A DNA stretch of 64,000 nucleotides from Bettongia penicillata ogilbyi (Eukaryota > Chordata > Mammalia > Diprotodontia > Potoroidae). Below are positions 10,861-22,765 of the stretch, piece by piece. The notes beneath the pieces are model-generated. The model was given only the letters and a program-made list of their open reading frames with translations. It searched no databases and was not told the DNA's origin. Location: assembly GCA_023548195.1 (NCBI GenBank), contig JAJHZJ010000013.1:2613001-2677000 (forward strand), given 5' to 3'. The position numbers and the translations under genes are program-made. Positions within the stretch are counted from its first letter, which is position 1. Every line of letters starts with the position of its first letter.

Positions 10861-12924
10861 CTGTTACTCTTGGTATCACCTCTCTTTTTTCCTTCGATTC
10901 TTCCATGTTCACTGTAGAAGCAAAAAGTGTCCACATTCTGAGACTGGAGATAAAAAACTCAATAGGAAGAGGTAATGACTAGCTCACTTGGGCGGAGATG
11001 AAAGTGGTAGTCATGGGATTGTTGATTGGGGTGCTTTGTAGATCTGCACTTTCAACATACTGAATGAATCAGTGAACTAAACCTTATTCTTCTTGTTCTT
11101 TTCAATCTTTTTTAACCTCATCATCCTCCTTTCATCACTTGCCAAAGGGATAATATATTAAAACAGTGAAAGAAGAATATTTACAATGGAAGGCAACTTT
11201 TAAATGTAAAAAAAGAAAACAAAAAACCCCAACCCTATGTGCACTGACTCAGATTATAAGCAGCTGGATGGCAGAGATTGCATCTTTCTAGAATTCATTA
11301 TGGTGTTTCCTTGCTTACAGTATAGGCTAGCTGATCTGAAAGGAGTAAGGGAAGAAGGGATAGCTGCCTCTAAAAGAAAGATAATGCTAACCATACGGGG
11401 CTGATCTTAAGTATGGACATATTTGTAGAATATGCCTCCAGAAATCCAGGTCTTGAATAGTATAGAGAAAAGAATTGTTCTTTGGAGGAAAAAAATATAA
11501 TTCTTATTTTGACAACATTGTCAGTAACTGCTACCATATAGCAGAAGTAACCCCAATGAGAATATTGCATTTTCAACTCATATACCAGGCATCACTTAGG
11601 AATTTATTGTTCATTCTTTTGCACATTCTTTAGCAAGTCTAATATTTTAAAATCTTTTTGAAACAAAGTGCTTTTGTATCATTTTGTTTTCTTTTTCTTT
11701 CATCTGCTTTCCCCATCCCTACTTAAACTTCCTCCTTTAAAAAAAAAGAAACCCGAGCTAATGCACATAGCCAATTATTTTTAACTCTTAAAAAAGAGAT
11801 ACTTTTTACCATAAGACCATACTAAAAGATTCATAACCTATATTGATTGTTTGTCCTCCCCCAAAGACTTCTCAACTTTCAACAAGCCTTCAGGCGTCCC
11901 TATTCCCAGACAATCTTTGCTTCATATAACCTCCCATCTTTGGAAATTCCTTCCCTTCTTCCTCTTCTTCTTTCCCCCTTTCCTTTATGTCTTTATTTTG
12001 AAGTTAAGATCATAGGTGAAGGAAGCTATTTTTCCTTTTTTTATTTTTTAAAATGACATGCTTAATAATAATATTATACTAGTACTTCTTTCAAGCTTAT
12101 TGTGAGAAAATTACTTTTTAAGTGTTAACTACATAAATATATAAAAGTACAAAAAGATAAATAGCTCACATTTATCATGATTTTAGAGCAAAAAGGTAGC
12201 TAAGGGAACATCTAGCCCACCCCAGAATTCTAGCCCAATACTCCCTCCTGCCATTTTATAGTTCCTGGCTCATAGTAAGTATTTAATAAATTTTTTTTGT
12301 TCATTCATTCATTTATAATGAGATGAATATAAACTTGTCCAATGTCAGAGACAGTGAGTAGCAGGGGCTGAATTTGAACTCAGATCCTCTGGCTCCAGGC
12401 CCACTGTATCACATATATCATAAAAGTTTTCTCAGAATAACCCTGGAATAATTCATTTTGTTTTCTTTTACAAACAAGAAAACTTTGGCTCAGAATAAAG
12501 AGATGACCGTGTTCTCATAGACAGTAGTTGTTATAAATTTAAAGCCAGGTTTCATGATTCTGAGAGCTCTTTCATGAACTGTTAGTATTGCCACTAGAGA
12601 TTGTTTGAAATGTCCTGCAATTTAATTGTGATATACAACTGAATCAAAAATATAATGTTGGAGAGACAGAATCATGTGGCCTCTATAATACAGATGGTAC
12701 TTGAGTCTATTAGAGTATTTGACATGGCTCTTGGTATATGTATAAAGAGAATTATGGGGAAATAAGAACACAGTTTAGGGGCCCAGTAGCAAAATTCACA
12801 TGGTCAGGAGGAATGGAGGAAGAGGTAAAGTTTTTTTCTTTCTTCTTCTTGACCTTTGTCCCATTTTGAATGGCATCATTTTCTTAGTTGTTGAATAGGA
12901 ATGCTATCTCTGCTAAGATATTAA
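10861..12924. other. Mostly unassigned; small L2/MIR remnants near 12240-12600
   Basis: An L2 tail (CATAGTAAGTATTTAATAAA) lies near 12271 and reverse MIR fragments near 12330-12420 and 12470-12600. The remainder holds no frame or repeat that I can support. Confidence 0.5.
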
Positions 12925-13170
12925 AAAATATCAGTTAGTATTTATATTGGCTTCAGTTTGCAAATACTTTTCAGGTTTTATCTCATTTGATGCTGTACAA
13001 CAACCCTGTGAGGTAGGTGCTGTTATTAACCCCATTTAACAGATGAGGAAATTGAGACTTGGGGAAGTGATTTGGCCAGACTTACATAGCCAAGTAAGTG
13101 CTTGAAGCAGGATTCATAAATTATGTCTTTCTGACTCCATGTCTAAAGCTCTTTCCACTAGAATGGTTTA
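12925..13170 (-). mobile_element. MIR/CORE-SINE, antisense
   Basis: Contains 'caacaaccctgtgaggtaggtgctgttatta', 'acagatgaggaaattgag', and CTAAAGCTCTTTCCACTA in reverse MIR order. Confidence 0.85.
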
Positions 13171-13377
13171 ATATGTACTGATACAAAGTGGAAAAAGCAG
13201 AAAAATATGTATTGTGATTACAAAAATGTAAGTGAAAACAACACCAAAAGTAGCTGAGCTCAAATTAAAGATTCTAAGTAGTTAATCAAAGTAAAGACAA
13301 TGTTGTCTTCACTTTGGTTATTGTAAAAGAGAGGGTAAACCATACAAAGAAGTCTACTATACACTCAACAGAGAGAT

Positions 13378-13566
13378 TGGATATTGGAGTGGGTTGCCAT
13401 TTCCTTCTCCAGCTCATGTTTCATATGGGGAAACTGAGGCAAACAGGGCTAAGTGACTTGACCAGAGTCACACACTTGGTAAGTGTCCGGGGCCAGATTT
13501 GAACTCAAGAAGGTGAGCCTTCCTGACTTGAGGCCTAGCACTTTACCCTTGGATACTATTTAGCTC
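13378..13566 (-). mobile_element. SINE-A, antisense, missing the tail
   Basis: Starts at GGAGTGGGTTGCCATTTCC and ends at the tRNA-like head, GCACTTTACCCTTGG. The frame through it is a by-product of the SINE. Confidence 0.85.
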
Positions 13567-13847
13567 CTGTGTTGGTCAAAGTCTTTCTTAAATTCTTTTT
13601 CTTACATTCTGCTCTTTGTTTACCTTAAAGATGACCAGCTAGGTTATTCTCTTTGTTAGGGTCTTAGTGTCAGAAAAATAGTTGTCTCTGCCTACATACT
13701 TTCTGCCTTTACAGGGGTCACCCATTTACCTACTTAGCTTGGGTTGATCAGACAAGGACTGATTCCTTTGGAATTACATATAAACTCTGAGTCTGAGGAA
13801 GAAAAAATATTTTAGTTATCACTAGCTTTACTACTGGTGCCTTTTGT

Positions 13848-14116
13848 CCTGTAGGTGGCAAAGTGGGTTAGACGGTCAAGCCTGGAGTCAGAAAGACTCA
13901 TCTTCCTGAGTTAGATCTGGTCTCAGACACTTAATAGTTGTGTAACTCTGGGCAAGTCACTTAACCCTGTTTGCCTTAGTTTCCTCATGTGTAAAATGAG
14001 CTGAAGAAGGAAATGACAAACCACTCCAGTGTCTTTACCAAGAAATCTCAAATGGAATCATGAAGTGTCAGACAAAACTGGAAAAAAAAAACAACAAAAA
14101 CAACTGAACAGCAGAG
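13848..14116 (+). mobile_element. SINE-A, full length, sense
   Basis: Head 'gtgggttagacggtcaagcctggagtcag', middle 'tttcctcatgtgtaaaatgagctg', tail GAAGTGTCAGACAAAACTGG and AACAACTGAACAGCA. Confidence 0.9.
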
Positions 14117-15199
14117 AGGGGGAGTATCTATCCATCAGGGTCTAGGAAGGTTTGGTTAAATAGGGAAGGATGGGTTTAGGATGAAATGGGAGGAGGTAAG
14201 TATGACTTTGAAGAGGACTATTCTCCATTGTTTGAATAAAAGGGAAAAGGAGCTAATTAGCTTTGGAAATCATGCTCTTAACTATTTTTTATAGTCACTA
14301 TTAGAGCTTTCCCAGTGCACATATTTGGCATGCAAAGGTGAACTCTAAGCCTGATCATAAGAGGCAGGCCTTAAGTACCCTCTGGTCCTGTTTCTGCCTT
14401 AAATTTTTCCTCTGAATTAAGCACATTGGGGAACTATGCACCTACTTTAAGGCCAAAAGTGATATTTGTGCTAGGAGACTAGATCATAGACTGATGCTGG
14501 TCAAATCAGCGCATGTCTTTGTGGATCTACCCACCTCCTTAATGTAGGGAAAATCCAATTAAATGAATTATCAGGCAAGCTGAAAGAAGACAAGGATAAA
14601 ATAAAGAAAGCGGGGGCGGCGGGATGTGCCATTGCCTGATAATATCAAAACCACATAAATATTAGAGATTAATGAGCCATCCTCAATCTTCCAGTTTTGA
14701 AAAGACTGAGGAGTAAATTAACAAGGTTCTACTTTTGTAAGCTCTTATCTCAGCATGCTAGAATTTCTGCATTTAACTTCCATTAACATTCTTCAATGCC
14801 AACATGACAACACGCACCTTAGACAATCTTTCCCAGTGGTGTTTCTAACAGAGAGATGATTAATCTGAATAAAAGAAAGTCATAAACCAAATGGGCAAAA
14901 CTACATGGAAATGGACAGAAAGAGAATGTCATTATGTTTAGAATTTTCTTCTATTCAAAATATGCTGGGAAACTGGGAAAAGGAAGAAACAGAATAAATG
15001 AGTAGAAAGTCAGAAAAATTAAAAGAAAATAATGATGATCTTTTCTATGTGATGTATAATATATTATTATTACCTACATAATATATATTTATATATTACC
15101 TGCCTTCAGAAACCATAGTACTGCACTACTTATTACTTCTGTTTAAAAAGATTGAACTGGAGATATACAGAATGGTCCCAAACTGCCCTAATACTTTTG
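14117..15199. other. No recognised feature
   Basis: One short G-rich patch (near 14610, GCGGGGGCGGCGGG) stands out in an otherwise AT-rich stretch. Nothing else is assignable. Confidence 0.5.
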
Positions 15200-15345
15200 A
15201 GACATCCTCTAAATACACTTTTGTATTTATGTGCAATTGTGCATGTACGTGTGCATACATATGCATGTATACATGAACAAACATATACATATATTTAAAT
15301 GTATGTGATGGATATGCATTAAGACAATTGGTACTCACTGTATGT
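15200..15345. repeat. Imperfect (TATG/TGTA)n region
   Basis: Alternating purine-pyrimidine sequence of ATGT/ATAC type, interrupted. The minus-strand frame over it is an artefact. Confidence 0.7.
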
Positions 15346-15357
15346 ATATGTATTTTG

Positions 15358-15602
15358 GGATCAGGTAGGTGATGCAGTGGACAGAGCACCAAGCCTAGAG
15401 TTAGGAAGACTCGTCTTCCTGAGTTGAAATCTGGTCTCAGACATTTACCAGCTATGTGATTTTGGGCAAGTCACTTAACCCTGTTTGCCTCAGTTTCCTC
15501 ATCTGTAAAATGAGCTGGAAAAAGAAATGGCAAGTATTTATGCCAAGAAAACCTCAAATGGGCTACGATGTCAGAAATGACTGAAATAAACAGACAACAA
15601 TA
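15358..15602 (+). mobile_element. SINE-A, full length, sense
   Basis: Head 'caggtaggtgatgcagtgg', 'gagttgaaatctggtctcag', middle 'gtttgcctcagtttcctcatctg', tail 'gatgtcagaaatgactgaaat'. A microsatellite follows the tail. Confidence 0.9.
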
Positions 15603-15745
15603 TATGTGTATGTGTGTATAAACACATACGTATTACTATATATAGTTCAATACTTGATTTATGCATGTATATATGCATATATACATATATGCATGTATAC
15701 ACAAGTATATGTATGTGTGTGCATGTATATGTAGACATACATACA
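15600..15745. repeat. (TATG/CATA)n microsatellite
   Basis: TGTATGTGTGTATA to GTAGACATACATACA; imperfect and partly palindromic. Grown on the SINE-A tail. Confidence 0.85.
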
Positions 15746-16734
15746 AAAACACAAACTCTTAATGTAGTCTGAAGCTAGCTTCAAACTATATTAACACTTT
15801 TGGAACACCATATTCTTCTGGGAATTCAATGGTACTTGCAATTTGATCATATAGTAAGTCAGCTAGTATTTATTAAGTACCAGTGTCTCTGCTAAGAAAA
15901 CTCCAAGTAGATGCACAAAGAATCGGACTCCACTAAAGAAAAACAAAACTGAATTTATCCATTATATTTTTGCACCTTCCCTATTTACCTGTCCCCTTTT
16001 TATTTATATCAGAAACTGCCCCTTATTGACATAATTTTTTTTTGCAAATGTTAAGTCCTTTACATGTGTTTATGTTCAGTCATTGGATCATAAATTTCAA
16101 GTTAGAAAGGATCTGCTATCCTATTACTTTTGTATAATAGCAGGCATCTTGTAGACTGCTTTGCACAAAATGGACAGTCATATATTGTTGACTGACTAAT
16201 GTTATTAAAATTGTCACCTAGAAATATGGTCAAATGAGTCGGGTATCTGTTAGCTGTAAGTTTAGACCCCATTAAGAGAGCATTAGCCTTTTCAAGACAC
16301 GAGAGAATACTTTAATAAATTACTACTTTATTCCAGTTCACTGAAATAGTGACAGTAAAATAGTGTAATGGTCCTGCTAGATAGAATAGGGTCCAGAAAG
16401 AAATTACAAAGTGAGAAAGTTCATCTTCAGTGATTCTCCCACCATTCCACCCTTTTTTTTTTTTTTTTGCATAATCCTTTATCTCCATTTCCTCATGCTC
16501 TTCTCTGGCTACTTAGGCTTCCTCACTATATGTCATAGACCTGCCCTCCTTTGGCCATGTCCCATATCTGGGATTCTTTCTTTTATGCCTACTTTCCTTC
16601 TTTGCTTAATATTTTTATTCTGTTAAACTAATAAGTAATCTGTTAAGTTCATCTAAGCAGCAATAGATGACTCCTTTCTATAATCTAAGGCATGTTTGAG
16701 CCAGAGTCTTATAAAGAGAATGCTTTACTCTAAG
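15746..16734. other. No recognised feature apart from a poly(T) tract
   Basis: T18-type tract near 16452. A short MIR/L2-like bit ('tcagctagtatttattaagtacc') lies near 15858. Otherwise unassigned. Confidence 0.5.
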
Positions 16735-17045
16735 TCGATGTACATTCATTAAGCACCTACGGTGTGCTAGATGCTGGGAATACAAGTACAAATAATGAAA
16801 CAGCAACAGGTAGAGCACTGGTTCTGGAGTCTAGTGGACTTGAGTTCAAATCTTGCCTTAGACATGCTGCCTGTGTGACTGTGAACTTTTGTCTGCCTCA
16901 GTTTCCTCAACAATAAAAAAGGATAATAATAGTTGGCTACCTCCCAGGGTCGTTGTGATACTCCAATGAGATAATATTCATAAAGTAGTTAGTGCAGTGT
17001 CTAACACATAGTAGGTATTTGATAACAATAGTTAATAAATAGAAA
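16735..17045 (+). mobile_element. L2 end fragment followed by MIR-type SINE, sense
   Basis: 16735-16800 resembles a reverse L2 end ('ttaagcacctacggtgtgctag'). From 16800 a MIR-type SINE runs: 'gtagagcactggttctggag', 'gttcaaatcttgcc', 'cagtttcctcaacaata', and the MIR/L2-like end 'cacatagtaggtatttgataa'. Confidence 0.75.
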
Positions 17046-17062
17046 CACACACACGCATGTGC

Positions 17063-17285
17063 GTGGGCAGCTAGGTGACATAGTGGATAAAACATAGGAA
17101 GACCTAAGTTCAGATCCAGCCTCAGATTCTTACTAGCTGTGGGACCCTGGGCAAATCACCTTGTTTGCCTCAGTGTCTTTATCTATAAGATGATTTGGAG
17201 AAGATGACAAACCACTATTGTATTTCTGCCAAGAAAGACACAAATAGGGTCATGAAGAATTGAAAACAAAAAAGAAACAATACAC
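17063..17285 (+). mobile_element. SINE-A, sense
   Basis: GGGCAGCTAGGTGACATAGTGG head to 'caaatagggtcatgaagaattg' tail, preceded by a short CA run. Confidence 0.9.
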
Positions 17286-17389
17286 AACACACACATATAC
17301 ATATGTGTATACACACATACATACACTTACAATTGTAACATAACAAACATAACTTAACAATGAAATATATACATATAAAATAAACGTAA

Positions 17390-18010
17390 GGTACTTTGAG
17401 TGGGAAGATATGAGTCTTTGGGGTGATCTGGAAAGGTTTCATGCAGAAGGTGGTATCTAGGAGGCATGGTGAAGGAAGAAAGTGACTCTATGAGACAGAA
17501 GACAGGAATATTGCAGCCATGGGGGGATATTCAAGTGTAAAGAGAGGGGATGGGAGATGAAATGTCCCGTGAGAGGAGCAGAGAGTTTGAATCCTAGAGT
17601 GAAGAAGGGAAAATATCCAAAGAGGATGCAAAAATAGATGGGGGGCTAGCTTGTGTAGGGCCTTAAAAACTAAACAGAGGAGTTTATACTTAATAGCAGA
17701 GCAGCTATTGTTAATCTTTTTTGTATCATGGTCCTATCTGGAAATCTGATGAAGCCTTCAGAATAATGGTTTTAAATGCAAAAAGAAAAATATGTATGAT
17801 TACAAAGGAAACCAATATTATTGAAATACGGGGATCAAAATATAAACACACACACACACACACATTCACACACACACACACCTCAATTTAAGAACCCTTA
17901 TCTTAAAGGCAATGGGAAACCTTTGGAATGGGCTTACTTTAAGTCAAAGGAGTGACTAAGTGGTAATTTGGGGCATTTGATCCAAGTAGTGGAAGAATTC
18001 TTTTGAAACA
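17390..18010 (-). mobile_element. L2 LINE ORF2 region, antisense, split by a DNA element
   Basis: 'ggaaaggtttcatgcagaaggtgg', 'gtagggccttaaaaactaaacagagg' and 'ggcaatgggaaacctttggaatggg' are reverse complements of the L2 3' ORF2 region. 17700-17905 interrupts it cleanly between the last two blocks. Confidence 0.75.
17700..17905. mobile_element. hAT-like non-autonomous DNA element, copy 2, inside L2
   Basis: Contains 'cagaataatggttttaaatgc', 'gattacaaaggaaaccaat' and 'attgaaatacggggatcaaa', then a (CA)n tract (17845-17881), and ends TTTAAGAACCCTT. The CA tract replaces the usual sequence before the terminus. Confidence 0.65.
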
Positions 18011-18059
18011 GAGGCGCCAGTGATAAACGTTTAGAGAGAGGTTTTTTTCCCCCTCAAGC

Positions 18060-18300
18060 TCGATCAGTTAAAGAGACAGTGTTGTGGTTCAAATTTGTAT
18101 GGGCTCAAATCTGTCTGACACCTACTGACTGTGTGACCATGGGCAAGGTTTTTAAACTCTATGAGCCTCAATTGTGTAGTGAAGAAAATAACTGTAAAAC
18201 TTCCTTAAGTGGGTTTTTGTCAATATCAAATGAGATGTCAAATGAAAAGCACTTAATGAACCTCAAAGTTTTATGTCAATATGAATTCTATGCATAAATA
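18060..18300 (+). mobile_element. MIR/CORE-SINE, sense
   Basis: 'tcaaatctgtctgacacctactgactgtgtgaccatgggcaag' is a degenerate MIR middle. It ends with 'aaatgaaaagcacttaatgaacctc'. Confidence 0.65.
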
Positions 18301-18561
18301 GCTTTTTGTTTTTTATCAATTCAGACTTACTGATATGCCTGATAAAATTACAGTTGTAAAAATATGACAGTGCCACATTTTATAGCAAACATTTTTGTAA
18401 TGTAAAATAAACTGACATTTGTTTTACTTCGTTGTGGGAACAAAAGTAAGTGTGCCAGAAACAATTTTATTTAATTTAACATATATACACACACCTATAC
18501 ATGCATGTATATACAAACACACATATACACATGTATGCATGAATACACAAGTGTGGTTTTT

Positions 18562-19035
18562 CAAGGGGCAGCTAGGTAGAGCAGAGGATAGAGCAGGGGT
18601 GGGAAACCTGCAGCCTGGCAGTCACATGTGGCCTTCTAGGTCCTTAAGTGCAGCCCTTTGACTGAATCCAAACTTCAAAGAACAAATCCCCTTAAAGGAT
18701 TTGTTCGTAAAATTTGGACTCAGTCCAAAGGCTGCACCCGAGGACCTAGAAGGCCACATGTGACCTTGAGGCCACAGATTCCCCACCCTTGCTGTAGAGC
18801 ACCAGACCTGGAGTCAGGAAGATTCCTCTTCCTGAGTTCAAATTCAACCTTGACACTAGCTATGTGATCCTTGGTAAGTCACTTAACCCTATTTGCCTCA
18901 GTTTTCTCACCTGTCAAATGAGCTGGAGAAATGAAAGAAAGGGCAAACTACTCCAGTATTTTTGCCAAGAAAATACCAAATGAGGTTCCAAAGAGTCAGA
19001 CACGACTGAAAAATGATGAACAGCAACAGTATATA
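18562..19035 (+). mobile_element. SINE-A, sense, interrupted by a fold-back element
   Basis: The head 'aggggcagctaggtagagcagaggatagagc' stops at 18593 and resumes at 18795 with 'tagagcaccagacctggagtcag'. It then runs through to CAGACACGACTG and AACAGCAACA. Confidence 0.9.
18594..18794. mobile_element. Fold-back DNA element (MITE-like), nested in SINE-A
   Basis: The two halves are inverted copies over nearly the whole ~200 bp. AGGGGTGGGAAACCTGCAG pairs with the reverse of TTCCCCACCCTTGC. CACATGTGGCCTTCTAGGTC pairs with the reverse of GACCTAGAAGGCCACATGTG. The loop lies at ATCCCCTTAAAGGAT. Flanks share TAGAGC, a likely partial target duplication. No coding capacity. A truncated tip of the same element lies at 56335-56362. 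Confidence 0.8.
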
Positions 19036-19869
19036 TTCAAGCCATTTCTAGCTTGGAGAGAGAGATGTCCAGACTGGCATATGCTCTCCAACGTGACTTA
19101 CTGCCTCAAGATTTCAGGTTACATTGATAATCCTTGAAAAAGGAGATGACATCCTAAAATGCAGATTGATTTTAACATTCTCTCATTCTTGGAATAAATA
19201 GGAAGACTTCTTTCCTTCCATCAATCCTTTCTCAGTGAAGAAGGGTGGGTCCCAGCACCAATAACTTTAGGTGGTTGGATAGGCTAAGATTCCTTTTGGA
19301 CAAAAGTTAAGCCACCATCCTTAATCCACTTCTCTAAGAAAAGCCTTTTTGTTTTTTCACTTATCACTCACATTTCCAAGAAGCATTTCCCAGCACTCTG
19401 GAAAGGGCTTTAGAGGAAATACTATTTCTCAACATTTTCAGTTTTACAAAAAATGAGGTTTTTAATATGTTTCTACAATGTGAAGAGAGAAGATGAAAGT
19501 GTGTCAGCAAATGAAGAGCTTGGGAAAAAAGCTGGAGGAGAAAGGTTGGTTTATTCTTATGATAAAATGTTTCATTAGAGTATATATTATATTAAATCTC
19601 TAAGAGACTGAAGGAGCATAGGTAAGTCAGTAAATCAAGAGTTTAATGCTAGATTAGGTGAGAGCTTGGTAGTTTGTAATAACGATAAGATGCTTAAAGC
19701 TTAAGGTCACTGATTATTTGGAAAATGGGAAAAGGTAAGTCTGCAAAATGGATTTCATGTTTGATAAACACAGAGTATCTGAAAATATAATCATAAGTGA
19801 TAAAGTTGAAAAGTCTTGCGGCTGCTGAGGATTAGCTGGAACAGAGGCAGACTGATTATTTCCTTGCCC
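19036..19869. other. No recognised feature
   Basis: About 830 bp without assignable repeats or frames. Confidence 0.5.
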
Positions 19870-20515
19870 CACTTGGTAGATATATGGTACATAGGAATCT
19901 GGGTCTGGAATCAGGAAGAACCGAATTCAAATTTAGCCTCACATGCTTCGTTGTTCATTCTTTATTCTTGAAGAGGACCCAAGTCATCGCAAGAGTGACG
20001 TCTTGACTTCCTGGTGAATTGGATTTGAGTGAGGCAGAGATGTGCAAAGTCATCATCTCTGCTCACTCCTCCAGAGTCATTGAAGTCCAGTGGCAAGACA
20101 CAAGTCAAGATGACAGGGAATGGCCTAGGATGCAGGGGATGACTGATCTTTTTAACTTAAGGTCTTCCCCAAGTCTCCATTTGTCTGAGGTAGTATCTGT
20201 TCAATGACGAAGGGCTGAGACAAAGATGACTCAGTTTACCATCACAAAATTATCAGTCTAGGAGGGGAGGACCCTCAGAGTTTCTCACATATTTGCTAGT
20301 TGTGTGGCCATAGTCACTTAACCTTTTTGCCTCAGTTTCTTCTCCTGTAAAATGGGAATAATATTAGCACCTACCTGCCAGAGTTGTTGTGAGGTTCAAA
20401 TGAGATAATAATTATAAAGTGCTTAGCACAATGCCTGGCACCTAGTAAACACATTTATATAGTGTTATATACATTATATATATATAACATTGTATAAATG
20501 TTAGCGATTGCGATG
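19870..20515 (+). mobile_element. MIR-type SINE, sense, split by SINE-B
   Basis: Left half 'ggtctggaatcaggaagaaccg...aattcaaatttagcctc' ends at about 19948. The right half resumes at about 20286 with 'tttgctagttgtgtggccat' and ends with 'gcacaatgcctggcacctag' and an AT-rich tail (20455-20505). Confidence 0.8.
19949..20285 (+). mobile_element. SINE-B, sense, nested in MIR
   Basis: Head GTTGTTCATTCTTTATTCTTG, 'gagtgaggcagagatgtgcaaag', 'gaagtccagtggcaagac', 'gtcaagatgacagggaatgg', and end 'ctaggaggggaggaccctcagag'. The short frame inside is not a gene. Confidence 0.8.
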
Positions 20516-21364
20516 TTATGTGTAAATAGTCATAAGCATTCCAGGATCATTAATAAAATAATAAATTCATTCATTTTCTATAGTGCCTCTTTAATTATTC
20601 TGCACTGTCTCTAAAATGGTCAGTAAAGTATATGGGGTGAAAGATTGTTAAATCAGATGTGTAATGAATCTGAAATGGATAAAGGACTAAAAACTAGTCA
20701 GGTAGCAGATCTTGTCAGCTACATTGGCTAGTCAATTTGCTCAAACTGTGTTTTAGAAATACTAGAGTTGATTCACAGTCAAAATGACTTTTCCCAATAT
20801 CCCATAATTTAGAGATTTTGTCACATGCTGATAGCTAAACTATTTTATCATTTATTCACTCATTCATTCCTTTGTTTCTTTAATTCAAGCTATTTTATGA
20901 ATTTTTTCCTTTAAATTTTTGTTCACCTTAAACTTAAATGCAAAATGAAAAAAAGGAACATTTTCATGTACATGATAGAGCATAAGGAAAAGATTCGATA
21001 TAAAACCATAAGTTTCCATTTCAAACTGTTTATTTTTAACTATATAATAAATACTACACATTATTTTCAAAGCTACCCAGCTTTTTGGTATTTCCTTCTA
21101 AGTCTTCTTTTGTTCTCTGCCTACACCTTTTTTATTCCAGCTATTTTAAAAGAATATTAGTTTGTCCAGGAATGACTACCATGTAATAACAAAAGGCATC
21201 AATAAAATCTTATCTTAAAAAGCAAAGGAGAAGACTGGGACAATGGGTGAAGGATTAGAGGATCCATAAAAGTTCTGAGTAATTGTGCTCCTTTTGTACC
21301 TCTTAATTCAATATTTATTCCTACTAAATCTCAATCATTATATATTTTTGGATCACAGCACCTT
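20516..21364. other. No recognised feature
   Basis: AT-rich; overlapping short frames on both strands near 20885-21160 have no recognisable product. Confidence 0.5.
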
Positions 21365-21515
21365 GGATATAAAGTTTAACCTTAGTGAGCATCTACTCTA
21401 TTCTCCTCATTTTACAGATAAGGGAGCTGAGGCCCAGAGAGGTTAAATGGTTTGCCTAAGGTCAGACTTAGATCTAGGTTACTTGATTACAAACATAGTA
21501 CTTTTTCTACTATAC
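21365..21515. mobile_element. MIR3-like/ancient SINE fragment
   Basis: 'cctcattttacagataagggagctgaggcccagagaggtta' is a typical segment of ancient mammalian SINEs, followed by a degraded end. Confidence 0.65.
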
Positions 21516-21569
21516 CTTTTATTGTCAAACAATGTTTTTACTGCAGTTGTAATTTCAGAAGTACTGCAT

Positions 21570-22005
21570 TAAACAAGATTCACTTTTTAAATTAAGATTT
21601 TTAAAAATTAACAAGTATTTATCTTCTATCATTTCCCTTGTCCTCCCTATGAGAAAAAAAGAAAAACAAAACTCTTTTATTAAGTATATATAATCAAGCA
21701 AAACAAATTCCCCATACTGGCCACGTCAAGAATGATATGTTTCATTCTGCATCTTTATTCCCATATCTCTCTGTCAAGAAGTGGATAACTTTCTTCATCC
21801 CGGGTCCTCTGGTTATTGCACTGATCAGAGGTCTTGAATTTTTCAAAGTTGTTCATTTTTTACAATGTTATCATTGTAGAATTTGTTTTCCTTGTTCTGC
21901 ATATTTCACTTTTTTTCAGTTCATGCGAGTCATCTCAAGGTTCTCTGAAATCGTACCTTTTGTCGTTTTTACATTGCTGATATCTTTTACATGGTTTTGA
22001 AACCA
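21570..22005 (-). mobile_element. L1 3' region, antisense
   Basis: 'caagcaaaacaaattccccatactggccacgtc', 'ctctggttattgcactgatcagaggtcttga' and 'ttcagttcatgcgagtcatctcaaggttctctgaaa' appear in the order of an antisense L1 3' region. The 87-residue plus-strand frame over it is therefore not a gene. Confidence 0.65.
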
Positions 22006-22564
22006 ATATGTTGAATTTGTTAAATAATTTTGGGAAAGAATGCAGGTACATGAAGGAGATTAGTTTTCATAGACAATTCTCTTTTTCTGTTCTCTGTATG
22101 CAGAAACATTCACGTTTATTGATGTCCATCAAGTTTAGAATAACAAAAATGTTACATTAAAATATATTTTATACAGTTTCTTTTACTCAGCTTTTCACTG
22201 GTAATTTATGAGTTTTGCCAATGCCTTTTGGGTGGCCCACAATTTCGTAAATTTGACTTTTTCATGATTTGTAGAAAAAATTGTTGCTAAAAATGTAAGG
22301 TTTTTTGTTTGTTTGTTATAGGGATCTCCATATGCAATTCATTGCACTTTTGTCTTATGTCATATCTAGTTCATTATACATGTGCAATGTCTATATAAGG
22401 TTTTTTTACCCTTATGGATCAGTTTTCCAAATAAAACATTCAAAAATGGTTTTGTTAGATATTAGATAATATAGCAAGACTACATGCATTTATATTTAAT
22501 TCTGAGCCTGTTTTAAATTTCTTCAGTGATAGTACAAAGAGGGGCTTAATTCTTGATGCATTTG
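22006..22564. other. No recognised feature
   Basis: AT-rich, unassigned. Confidence 0.5.
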
Positions 22565-22765
22565 GTTTAGAACAGGGATTCTTACCTTTCTTTAGACCCC
22601 TTTGGTAATTTGGTGAAGCTTATGGCCCTTTCTCAGAATGATGTTTTTAAATATATAAAATAGAATAAATAGGATTACAAAGAAACCAATTCTAATGAAG
22701 TACAGTTATCAAAACATCTTAAAAAATAAGTTTGCAGATCTCAGGTTAAGAAACCCTAGAATTCT
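22565..22765. mobile_element. hAT-like non-autonomous DNA element, copy 3
   Basis: Termini AGGGATTCTTACCT and TTAAGAAACCCT are inverted repeats. Inside are 'ctcagaatgatgtttttaaatatataaaa', 'gattacaaagaaaccaat' and 'gaagtacagttatcaaaa'. Best preserved copy of the family here. Confidence 0.75.

Noticed and set aside
17215..17442. 75-residue frame with YVCIHICICVCC-like sequence
   Set aside because: Runs over a SINE tail and a CA-type microsatellite.
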